Made by a program: the position numbers and the translations under genes
The notes under the pieces: generated by a model
What the model was told of the DNA's origin: nothing
The model's database searches: none
What the model saw: the letters and a program-made list of their open reading frames with translations, nothing else
Origin: G963663315 sp965231905
GTDB taxonomy: Bacteria > Pseudomonadota > Gammaproteobacteria > Arenicellales > Poriferihabitantaceae
Reading direction: 5' to 3'
Assembly (NCBI GenBank): GCA_965231905.1
Contig: CBDDOO010000002.1
Coordinates: forward strand, 868,001 to 932,000
DNA length: 64,000 nucleotides
Shown here: positions 17,749-24,679 of the stretch, piece by piece
How positions within the stretch are numbered: the first letter of the stretch is position 1
Layout: every line of letters begins with the position of its first letter

Positions 17749-17778
17749 TTGTCAGTTGTGATCAATATTTGATAGTAT
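17749..17778 (+). promoter_or_regulatory. Predicted promoter of poly-C gene copy 1
   Basis: A -35 TTGTCA (17749-17754) and a -10 TAGTAT (17773-17778) with 18 bases between. The second copy has the same layout (TTGTCA, 18 bases, TAGGAT), so the arrangement is conserved although the surrounding sequence has drifted. A shared GAAATGACAATT block lies downstream. Confidence 0.6.
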
Positions 17779-17833
17779 ACGGCTGTTCGTCTGAAATGAC
17801 AATTAAACATTACATTCACTACGGAGTCATCCG

Positions 17834-17971
17834 ATGAAAAACACCAATCCATCCCATAACCCGGGTCAGTATGATGTTGCCCCCCCCCCCCCCCCCCCCC
17901 CGATCCAATGCGTGACGATCAGCAGGGGCCCTCTCTTTCCAAACGGAAAATCATCACTTCCCTCGGACTGA
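17834..17971 (+). other. Leader reading frame of copy 1, currently out of frame with the body
   Basis: ATG at 17834 has a well placed ribosome binding site (ACGGAG, 7 bases before). It encodes MKNTNPSHNPGQYDVA followed by prolines from the C tract. With 22 C the frame runs into TGA at 17969-17971. One more C, or two fewer, would join it to the secreted-protein body starting at 17908. This is the more likely true start of the gene when in frame. Confidence 0.7.
17880..17901 (+). repeat. Poly-C tract, 22 bases (copy 1)
   Basis: Twenty-two consecutive C between the conserved leader and the body of the secreted-protein gene. Tracts of this length slip at replication in other bacteria and switch genes on or off. 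Exact length in reads may be variable or mis-called, so the true count needs checking. Confidence 0.95.
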
Positions 17972-18618
17972 CCTCCGGCGTCCTCGGCGCCGCCGCCCTC
18001 CCTCCAGGCTGGATCAAACCCGTCGTCAACTCCGTCCTGCTGCCAGCCCACGCGCAAACCAGCGACACTGTCAATACGAGTACTTCTCCGCAGTCTACCG
18101 TAGAAGCGGATACACAGACCGTTCAGACACAAAATACGCCTTCACAGCAAAATACCCCGACTACCAATATCCATGAAGAGGGTCATGCCGAATGTGCAGT
18201 GGGGGACATATTGAAGCCGGGAGATTGGCGCCGTGTTTATACGACGAATCGCAGCGATTTTGTCTATTTCCGGGTCGAAAAGGCGCTTCGGTTGCCGCCG
18301 CCTGTGCTGTGTCGTCGCACATCTCCTCCGGCTAGGAATCTTATCATTCCGTATGAGCCCGCAGGCTGCGTTCCTCTCCATTCGACCCCTACATATCCCT
18401 CTGACTATGACCAGTACAATGGCTGGGCTGCAATGGGCAAGACAGGAACAGGCATTGTCAGGAGCGAGAAGGGCAGCGTGAGCTCGGACGGCAGGGACAA
18501 CGTTTGGACAGTCTCGGTTCTTGGCAGCGGGACTTACGATTTTGAAGCGCGAAAGACGACCCATGCAACGAACCGGGCTAATTGGGCGAATGACAGATGG
18601 ACCATTATCAGATGCTAG
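17908..18618 (+). CDS. Predicted secreted protein with phase-variable start, copy 1
   Basis: The body is 236 residues from the internal ATG at 17908, which has no ribosome binding site because poly-C precedes it. Near the N-terminus SKRKIITSLGLTSGVLG forms a signal-peptide or KR-type Tat-like segment, ending at LPAHAQTS, a likely cleavage site. After it comes a Ser/Thr/Gln-rich linker, then a domain of about 140 residues with a Cys near its start (EGHAECAVGD), a further Cys pair and a final Cys (WTIIRC). I do not recognise the domain. The real start is probably 17834, brought in frame by a C-tract length change. Residues 25 onward are identical to copy 2. Confidence 0.75.
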   Translation: MRDDQQGPSLSKRKIITSLGLTSGVLGAAALPPGWIKPVVNSVLLPAHAQTSDTVNTSTSPQSTVEADTQTVQTQNTPSQQNTPTTNIHEEGHAECAVGDILKPGDWRRVYTTNRSDFVYFRVEKALRLPPPVLCRRTSPPARNLIIPYEPAGCVPLHSTPTYPSDYDQYNGWAAMGKTGTGIVRSEKGSVSSDGRDNVWTVSVLGSGTYDFEARKTTHATNRANWANDRWTIIRC

Positions 18619-18636
18619 AGCGGCAGTAACGGTCTT
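17980..18636 (+). repeat. Identical direct repeat, unit 1 (657 bp)
   Basis: This block is base-for-base identical to 20160-20816 (offset 2180). Upstream, between the C tract and 17979, there are four differences (17914, 17928, 17961, 17979); beyond 18636 and before the C tract the copies have diverged clearly. The pattern of an identical core in diverged flanks suggests recent gene conversion. Confidence 0.9.
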
Positions 18637-18694
18637 TTAGAACGACCCTGGGGCGTAAATCATAAGGGGTCTCCGAAAACCGGCCTTTTTCAGG

Positions 18695-19864
18695 TTATTG
18701 CGCCCGCGATGCGTTCTTGTGTACGTAGGTCATCAGGCTCGGGATGCCGGGTTCGTAATTCGCCCCTTCGGCTCGCCAGATGTAGCCGAGTTGATATAGC
18801 TGATCCAGATTCTCCAGAATGCGTTTGTTGGTGACCGGTTCGTCATCGCCGGACAGTCCTTTCCTGATCGCTTCTTTGAGTATGTTGCCATGCAGATGCG
18901 GCTTGTGCGGTTTGCCGGTCTGGATAAAGGCATCCGCAACGCACCTGGCCACAGACAGCAATTCCTTTCTTTCTATCTCGTCGAAGCGGGTCTGGTACAT
19001 GAGGTCACGCTTGCGGATTACTGTCCCGGTCACTGCCTGAACAGTGTCCAGGGTGATTTCCGTCTCGCCGGTTTGACCCAGTTTCCGCGCCAGGCAATCT
19101 CCCCAGATTTGCAGGAAAAAGGGATAGCGGTGGGCGCGTTTGGCGATTTCTTCAGCAGCGCCGGGCGCAAAGAATATACCTGCCTTTCCCAGAGGGATTG
19201 TGATTGCTTCTTCGGATTCTTCGGCTGACAATCTCCCTAACGGAAAGAGAGCGCTCCGGTCCCAGAAGGAGGCATTGGTCTTTTCCAGCGCCGCCATCAG
19301 GTTCGGAGTGCCCGCCAGGACCAGCAGAAACGGGTGGCCTTCCCCGCGCACAGTCTGGCTGGCGTTCAGCAATGCTCTCCCAACCTCGGGCTTCAGCGTA
19401 TGCGCCTCGTCTATGATCAGAATAAACGGTTTCTTTTTGCACTTCTTTTTTATCTGGTCTTCTGCCGCCTTTACTGAACCGGATAAATCCAGTTCAATGC
19501 CCGCTGATGCAGACAGATATGCGACAGAAGCGACCAGCTTCCTGAATTTACTCCTGAATCTTTTCTTGCCTGTCAGTGTGTTGTCAAATTCTGCCGGAGT
19601 CTCCATTCTACCCGGAGTAACCCACTGGATATCGAGCTTTTTCCCTTCTTTGCGGAGTGTCTGTTTTTGCAAGTAGGAGAGCAGGGCGGTCTTGCCGTTG
19701 CCGCGCGGGCCGTAGATGATCAGGTCCTGACTGACCGGTTTCCTGTTTTTCAGGGCTTTGACACATTGACCGAAATATTCCTGTTCCTCTTGACGTCCGG
19801 CCAGATAGGGAGGCACTACCCCGGCGCCTGGCTTGAACAGGTACTCTAAATCTGTATTACTCAT
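18695..19864 (-). CDS. AAA-type ATPase, function unknown
   Basis: A 389-residue ATP-binding protein. Walker A is GPRGNGKT at residues 52-59 and Walker B is LIIDEAH around 149-155; an AGTPN sensor-like loop follows. The C-terminal third looks alpha-helical with a winged-helix-like pattern (GNILKEAIRKGL to LYQLGYIWRAEG), as in ORC/Cdc6-like and TniB/ExeA-like ATPases of mobile elements and stress systems. It is transcribed against both flanking poly-C genes and lies between them. It might act with them or be a passenger; nothing in the sequence decides this. Confidence 0.75.
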   Translation of the reverse strand: MSNTDLEYLFKPGAGVVPPYLAGRQEEQEYFGQCVKALKNRKPVSQDLIIYGPRGNGKTALLSYLQKQTLRKEGKKLDIQWVTPGRMETPAEFDNTLTGKKRFRSKFRKLVASVAYLSASAGIELDLSGSVKAAEDQIKKKCKKKPFILIIDEAHTLKPEVGRALLNASQTVRGEGHPFLLVLAGTPNLMAALEKTNASFWDRSALFPLGRLSAEESEEAITIPLGKAGIFFAPGAAEEIAKRAHRYPFFLQIWGDCLARKLGQTGETEITLDTVQAVTGTVIRKRDLMYQTRFDEIERKELLSVARCVADAFIQTGKPHKPHLHGNILKEAIRKGLSGDDEPVTNKRILENLDQLYQLGYIWRAEGANYEPGIPSLMTYVHKNASRAQ

Positions 19865-19918
19865 TTGCTCATCCCTCAGGCTCTCCGCTCCAATAAAATT
19901 ATGGTTTGTCTCTGTCTC

Positions 19919-19948
19919 TTGTCATTCATAGCCCATGTCTGATAGGAT
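19919..19948 (+). promoter_or_regulatory. Predicted promoter of poly-C gene copy 2
   Basis: A -35 TTGTCA (19919-19924), 18 bases, then a -10 TAGGAT (19943-19948). Same layout as at copy 1. It lies in the divergent gap with the ATPase gene. Confidence 0.6.
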
Positions 19949-20017
19949 ACCGTTGTTAACCCGAAATGACAATTTATTTACTCTACTCGCAACATTAATT
20001 TGCTACGGAGCCATCCC

Positions 20018-20095
20018 ATGAAAAGTACAAATAAACCCTGTGATTCTGACAACCATTCTGTTACCCCCCCCCCCCCCCCCCGATCCAATGCGTAA
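20018..20095 (+). other. Leader reading frame of copy 2, currently out of frame
   Basis: ATG at 20018 has the same ACGGAG ribosome binding site, 7 bases away, as copy 1, and the same 46-base distance to the C tract. It encodes MKSTNKPCDSDNHSVT and then prolines. With 18 C it ends at TAA 20093-20095. A tract of 17 or 20 C would fuse it to the body at 20088. Confidence 0.7.
20064..20081 (+). repeat. Poly-C tract, 18 bases (copy 2)
   Basis: Eighteen consecutive C, four fewer than in copy 1, at the same position relative to leader and body. Different length at otherwise matching loci is what slippage produces. Confidence 0.95.
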
Positions 20096-20798
20096 CGATC
20101 AGCAGGGACCCTCTCTTTCCAAACGGAAAATCATCACTTCTCTCGGACTGACCTCCGGAGTCCTCGGCGCCGCCGCCCTCCCTCCAGGCTGGATCAAACC
20201 CGTCGTCAACTCCGTCCTGCTGCCAGCCCACGCGCAAACCAGCGACACTGTCAATACGAGTACTTCTCCGCAGTCTACCGTAGAAGCGGATACACAGACC
20301 GTTCAGACACAAAATACGCCTTCACAGCAAAATACCCCGACTACCAATATCCATGAAGAGGGTCATGCCGAATGTGCAGTGGGGGACATATTGAAGCCGG
20401 GAGATTGGCGCCGTGTTTATACGACGAATCGCAGCGATTTTGTCTATTTCCGGGTCGAAAAGGCGCTTCGGTTGCCGCCGCCTGTGCTGTGTCGTCGCAC
20501 ATCTCCTCCGGCTAGGAATCTTATCATTCCGTATGAGCCCGCAGGCTGCGTTCCTCTCCATTCGACCCCTACATATCCCTCTGACTATGACCAGTACAAT
20601 GGCTGGGCTGCAATGGGCAAGACAGGAACAGGCATTGTCAGGAGCGAGAAGGGCAGCGTGAGCTCGGACGGCAGGGACAACGTTTGGACAGTCTCGGTTC
20701 TTGGCAGCGGGACTTACGATTTTGAAGCGCGAAAGACGACCCATGCAACGAACCGGGCTAATTGGGCGAATGACAGATGGACCATTATCAGATGCTAG
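20088..20798 (+). CDS. Predicted secreted protein with phase-variable start, copy 2
   Basis: The 236-residue body differs from copy 1 at only one residue (Asn for Asp at position 3). It has the same signal-like region ending LPAHAQTS and the same unrecognised Cys-containing domain. A GTG at 20040 is in frame at the present tract length and opens a longer reading frame with six prolines, but it has no ribosome binding site and copy 1 has no equivalent, so I place the body start at 20088 and regard 20018 as the regulated start. Lies upstream of and convergent with dapE. Confidence 0.75.
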   Translation: MRNDQQGPSLSKRKIITSLGLTSGVLGAAALPPGWIKPVVNSVLLPAHAQTSDTVNTSTSPQSTVEADTQTVQTQNTPSQQNTPTTNIHEEGHAECAVGDILKPGDWRRVYTTNRSDFVYFRVEKALRLPPPVLCRRTSPPARNLIIPYEPAGCVPLHSTPTYPSDYDQYNGWAAMGKTGTGIVRSEKGSVSSDGRDNVWTVSVLGSGTYDFEARKTTHATNRANWANDRWTIIRC

Positions 20799-20816
20799 AG
20801 CGGCAGTAACGGTCTT
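20160..20816 (+). repeat. Identical direct repeat, unit 2 (657 bp)
   Basis: Second unit of the repeat described at 17980-18636. Flanks on both sides remain recognisably related (for example AGAACGACCC just downstream in both) but differ at many bases. Confidence 0.9.
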
Positions 20817-20867
20817 GCAGAACGACCCCGGAGCGCCAATCCGGCAAAGGGTGTCCGACCCTGCCGG

Positions 20868-22004
20868 TCAGTCCGATAATATTCTCTTTAGAATATTTTC
20901 ATAACACGCTGAAAGCTGGTCCAGGTCAGTCACGGATACCTGCTCGTCTATTTGATGGATGGTCGCGTTGAGTGGGCCGAATTCCACGACTTCGGCTCCA
21001 GTGGGCGCGATAAATCGTCCATCCGAGGCGCCTCCGCTGGCCGATAATTCCGGATTCCTGCCGGTGACTTCAAAAATCCCGGCTGTGACGGCCTCTACCA
21101 GAGCGCCCGACCGGGTCTGCCAGGGAAGGGCGGGGGCGCCCCATTCGATGTCGAATTCAAGCCCGCGCCTCTCGATCATGCCGGCGGTTTCACGCATCAG
21201 TTGGTCCGCGTCAGTCTGCGTCGAATAGCGGAAATTGAAATCCACTTCGACCTGGCCGGGGATTACATTGGCCGCCCCGGTTCCCGCCTGGATATTGGAA
21301 ATCTGCAAACAGGTAGACGGGAAAATATCATTGCCTGCGTCCCATTTCCGGGCGGTCAGGTCGGACAACGCCGGTAATGCAATATGAATCGGATTGTTGG
21401 CCAGATGCGGGTACGCGACATGTCCCTGGATGCCCCGGATCGTCAGTTTCCCGTTCAATGAGCCGCGCCGGCCGATTTTCACCATATCGCCGAGGGTCGA
21501 GGTACTGGTCGGTTCCCCAACGATGCACAGGTCTATATTCACTCCGCGGCTGTCCAGTTCCTGCATGACGGCCTGTGTCCCCCAGTGCGCCGGGCCTTCC
21601 TCGTCACTGGTAATCAGCAGTCCGATGGCGCCTGAATGCCGGGGATGCTTTTCCACGAACCGTTCGCAGGCGGTGACGAAGGCGGCGATGCCGCCCTTCA
21701 TATCGGCGGCGCCGCGACCATGCAGCATACCGTCCCGGATCTCACCGTCGAAAGGGGGGATTTGCCATTGTTCCAACGGCCCGGTCGGCACCACGTCGGT
21801 ATGACCGGCAAAGACCATCAGCGGTTTTGCGTCGCCGCGGATCGCCCATAGATTGGACACGTCCTCAAAGTTCATCGGTTCGCACTGGAAACCGATTGCG
21901 GATAGCCGCGCCGCCAATAACGGTTGACAGCCCGCGTCCAGTGGAGTGACCGAGGCTTTTGCGATCAAGGCGCGGGCGAGTTCGATGGTTCCGGAATGTG
22001 ACAT
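20868..22004 (-). CDS. dapE: Succinyl-diaminopimelate desuccinylase
   Basis: Zinc hydrolase of the lysine and meso-diaminopimelate pathway, cytoplasmic. The 378-residue product (family about 375) has the M20 ligands in FAGHTDVVPTG, GRGAADMKGG and SDEEGPA, the dimerisation domain in the middle and the late His in GPLNATIHQIDEQV. It is convergent with poly-C gene copy 2 and divergent from the methyltransferase gene. Confidence 0.96.
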   Translation of the reverse strand: MSHSGTIELARALIAKASVTPLDAGCQPLLAARLSAIGFQCEPMNFEDVSNLWAIRGDAKPLMVFAGHTDVVPTGPLEQWQIPPFDGEIRDGMLHGRGAADMKGGIAAFVTACERFVEKHPRHSGAIGLLITSDEEGPAHWGTQAVMQELDSRGVNIDLCIVGEPTSTSTLGDMVKIGRRGSLNGKLTIRGIQGHVAYPHLANNPIHIALPALSDLTARKWDAGNDIFPSTCLQISNIQAGTGAANVIPGQVEVDFNFRYSTQTDADQLMRETAGMIERRGLEFDIEWGAPALPWQTRSGALVEAVTAGIFEVTGRNPELSASGGASDGRFIAPTGAEVVEFGPLNATIHQIDEQVSVTDLDQLSACYENILKRILSD

Positions 22005-22144
22005 GATTGCAATATGTGCGGTAAAGTTTTATGGTAGGCTATTGTAACGATAAATCAAAGCCAATGAATGACAATGCCATCGCTTGGGAGTTCCAGAGCG
22101 GGTTGAGCCGGATTTGAACGGCTTATTCCGAAGATCAACCGGCG

Positions 22145-22936
22145 ATGTCAGACTGGTTCAAACACTCTCTGGGGCAATCCATCGTTCAATCCGAGGTGGA
22201 GCAATGTGAAAAGTTGATTCCGTCAGGATATTATGCCCATGGTTTACAGGTCGGAATGCCCTGGGTCAATTATCTTTCCGGGACCGAGGTGGTCTCACGG
22301 TATATTGCCGATACCTCGACCCCGCTTTTTGAAAACCCGGAGACGCCCGACCCGTCCCCGGAAAGTGGACAACCGATTTACGACTTGCAGGATTGCCACC
22401 GTGTTGTGTCCGCCAGCGCCGCATTGCCTTTCCCGGAGAAATCCCAGGACATCATCGTCCTGCCACACACACTTGATTTTTGTACCGCTCCCCATGAAAC
22501 GCTCAGACAGGTGAACCAGTTGCTGGCCCCCGAAGGATGTATCGTGATTGTCGGATTTAACCGGGTCAGTCTGTATGGCGTGATCAATGCACTGAATGGT
22601 CCGGGCGGCAGGCAGCCATGGGATGGCAGATTCTATCGGGTGGGGCGGGTTCAGGATTGGCTGGCGCTATTGGGATTCGACCTGGCCGGAGCCGGCATGT
22701 CCCACTATCTGCCGCCCATCCAGTCAGAGAACTGGCGCGAGAAACTGGGTTTCATCGAAAGGGCGGGGAATCGCTGGTGGCCGAATCTGGGCGGTATCTA
22801 CGTGATTGTCGCCAGGAAACGTGAGATGGGAATAACCCCGTTGCTGAGGTCTTCCCGACCCTGGCGCAGACTGATTCCGGGAATGGTTCAGCCAGCCTCC
22901 CGCATAAGCGGCGCGGGTGCGTTTGAAAGCAGATGA
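22145..22936 (+). CDS. yafS: SAM-dependent methyltransferase, YafS-like
   Basis: The 263-residue product looks like a class I methyltransferase of the YafS type. The SAM-binding part is degenerate, but DIIVLPHTLDFCTAPHETLRQVNQLLAPEG is the family's strand-4/helix region. Its gene overlaps rnhA by 4 bases, and the order yafS-rnhA-dnaQ equals that of Escherichia coli, which supports the assignment. The substrate is unknown. Confidence 0.8.
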   Translation: MSDWFKHSLGQSIVQSEVEQCEKLIPSGYYAHGLQVGMPWVNYLSGTEVVSRYIADTSTPLFENPETPDPSPESGQPIYDLQDCHRVVSASAALPFPEKSQDIIVLPHTLDFCTAPHETLRQVNQLLAPEGCIVIVGFNRVSLYGVINALNGPGGRQPWDGRFYRVGRVQDWLALLGFDLAGAGMSHYLPPIQSENWREKLGFIERAGNRWWPNLGGIYVIVARKREMGITPLLRSSRPWRRLIPGMVQPASRISGAGAFESR

Positions 22937-23379
22937 GCATAGTGACCATCTATACGGATGGCGCCTGTCGGGGGAATCCGGGGCCGGGAGGATGGGGAGC
23001 GCTCCTGATCCTCGGCGATACTGAAAAGGAGATATTCGGAGGTGTTGCAAAAACGACCAATAACCGGATGGAATTGTGCGCCTGCATTGAGGCGCTTGGC
23101 CGGTTGTCGAGGCGTTGCCGTGTACGGATATTCACCGATTCGACCTATGTCAGGAATGGCATTCAATCGTGGCTTGGGAACTGGAAAAGGAATAACTGGA
23201 AAACCGCTGCCAAAAAGCCGGTGAAAAATCGTGATTTATGGGAACAACTCGACCAATTATCGGCCAGACATGATATTGAGTGGAGATGGGTGAAGGGACA
23301 CGCCGGCGACCCCGGCAATGAACGGGCCGACCGGCTCGCGAATCGAGGTATTGACGAGATCATCCTGTGCGGCAAATAA
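22933..23379 (+). CDS. rnhA: Ribonuclease HI
   Basis: Cuts the RNA strand of RNA-DNA hybrids. The 148-residue product contains the catalytic Asp in IYTDGACRGNPGPGGWG, Glu in NNRMELCACIEAL, Asp in IFTDSTYVRNGI and the final Asp in GNERADRLANRG; the basic KNRDLWEQL handle is present. Length is near 155. It overlaps yafS upstream and dnaQ downstream. Confidence 0.96.
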   Translation: MSIVTIYTDGACRGNPGPGGWGALLILGDTEKEIFGGVAKTTNNRMELCACIEALGRLSRRCRVRIFTDSTYVRNGIQSWLGNWKRNNWKTAAKKPVKNRDLWEQLDQLSARHDIEWRWVKGHAGDPGNERADRLANRGIDEIILCGK

Positions 23380-24092
23380 TCCTGGATACCGAAACCACCG
23401 GCCTTGAAACCAGCCAGGGGCACAAGGTGATTGAAATTGGCGCCATCGAGATGGACAGCCGGCGCAAGACCGGCAATACACTTCATTTCTACCTGAATCC
23501 CGAACGGGAGATTGACGAAGCCGCCGCCGAGGTGCACGGAATCACGGCGGAACAACTGGCGGATAAACCCTGTTTCCGGGAAAAAGCGGATGAATTGCTC
23601 GAATTTCTCAAAGGAGCGGAGTTGATCATCCACAACGCCCCGTTCGATGTCGGATTCCTGAACCACGAGTTCCGGGAAGCCGGATATGGAGGGCAGGTAA
23701 TTGAGGATTACTGTCAGGTGCTCGACACCCTGGTACTGGCGAGACGCCTGAATCCGGGACAGAAGAACAACCTCGACGCGCTATGCCGGCGATATGGCGT
23801 CGACAACTCGCAGCGAGTCGTTCACGGTGCGTTGCTGGACGCTGAAATCCTGGCCGATGTCTACCTGAAAATGACCGGTGGACAAACCACCTTGCTGAGC
23901 GAATCGGAAAACCTGAACGTCCAGCCCGGACAACAGCAGAACCAGCCGGATACCCGGATAGACCCGCAACAGGCGGCCAGACTCCGCGTGACCCCGGTCA
24001 GCGTGGATGAGTTGGCTGGTCATGAAAAATGGCTGGAACTGTTGAGGAAAGAAGGTCAGGAAGGGGCGGTCTGGGACAAGACAGGGGTTTGA
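23367..24092 (+). CDS. dnaQ: DNA polymerase III subunit epsilon
   Basis: Proofreading 3'-5' exonuclease of the replicase. The GTG start at 23367 lies inside rnhA and yields 241 residues. ExoI motif LDTETTGL, ExoII around IIHNAPFDVGFLNHEF and ExoIII H-D pair (VHGALLDAEILADVYL) are all present. The C-terminal tail should bind the alpha subunit. Overlap with rnhA instead of the divergent arrangement in Escherichia coli suggests shared transcription here. Confidence 0.95.
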   Translation: MRQIILDTETTGLETSQGHKVIEIGAIEMDSRRKTGNTLHFYLNPEREIDEAAAEVHGITAEQLADKPCFREKADELLEFLKGAELIIHNAPFDVGFLNHEFREAGYGGQVIEDYCQVLDTLVLARRLNPGQKNNLDALCRRYGVDNSQRVVHGALLDAEILADVYLKMTGGQTTLLSESENLNVQPGQQQNQPDTRIDPQQAARLRVTPVSVDELAGHEKWLELLRKEGQEGAVWDKTGV

Positions 24093-24304
24093 GCCTGATT
24101 GTCGGAAAAGCGGCCATTGAAGCGGCCATAATGGAGGCTTTCATAAAGCTGGTATTATTGATAACTATATGTTATTAGTAAGGTTATGAGAGATACAGAA
24201 CCGGACAGGGAACCGGCCATTTCTGCGGCCACCGAGGGTCTAAATGGCTTGCCTTGTATTGTACAATGCGAAGAAAGTGGCACCAGAAACAATAAGGTAA
24301 AGAC

Positions 24305-24553
24305 ATGAAAACACTGATTACAATGGATATAGTCTTTGATCCCGATGCAAAAGTTTATATTGCTACCAGTAAAGATATTCCAGGGCTGGTAGTAGAAGCC
24401 GAGACCGTGGAAGGGGTGCTGAAAGAAGCGGATGGTTGTATACCGGAATTGCTGGAACTCAATAAACACTTGCTCAAGAAGCCGAGAAAAATCCCCGGGA
24501 AGTTCAGCCTTGGTTATCTGGTTAATGATCATGCAGAGCGGGTTACAGCTTGA
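24305..24553 (+). CDS. HicB-like antitoxin protein (DUF1902 type)
   Basis: An 82-residue product with the pattern MDIVFDPDAKVYIATSKDIPGLVVEAETVEGVLKEA as the HicB partial RNase H-like fold. Such proteins pair with small HicA toxins. Here the downstream toxin gene is reduced to a 17-codon relic (24556-24609), so this is an orphan antitoxin. The start has a good RBS (AAGGTAAAG). Confidence 0.7.
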   Translation: MKTLITMDIVFDPDAKVYIATSKDIPGLVVEAETVEGVLKEADGCIPELLELNKHLLKKPRKIPGKFSLGYLVNDHAERVTA

Positions 24554-24555
24554 TA

Positions 24556-24609
24556 ATGGCGACCTTCAACGAGATTTTCAAGCAAGCCGGAATCAACGAA
24601 AAACTTTAA
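24556..24609 (+). pseudogene. Relic of a HicA-type toxin gene
   Basis: A 17-codon frame reads MATFNEIFKQAGINEKL, starting 2 bases after the HicB stop. The end resembles the C-terminus of HicA-family toxins (a Asn-Glu-Ile-Leu-Lys-Gln-Ala-Gly helix), while MATF looks like their start. The middle, with the RNA-cutting part, is missing, as after an internal deletion. Based on recollection of the family, not on a search. Confidence 0.45.
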
Positions 24610-24679
24610 TCAGCAGATAGTTGGTTGAATTCAATGTGGTCCGGGTTTGGCATTATCTGTGTTTATCCCTTCTCTTTAA

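Noticed and set aside
18619..18694. Terminator after poly-C gene copy 1
   Set aside because: CTTTTT is present at about 18686, but the stem before it is weak and partly in the ATPase gene's stop region.
24093..24304. tRNA after dnaQ, as in Escherichia coli
   Set aside because: No cloverleaf or conserved T-arm sequence was found in the 211-base gap.
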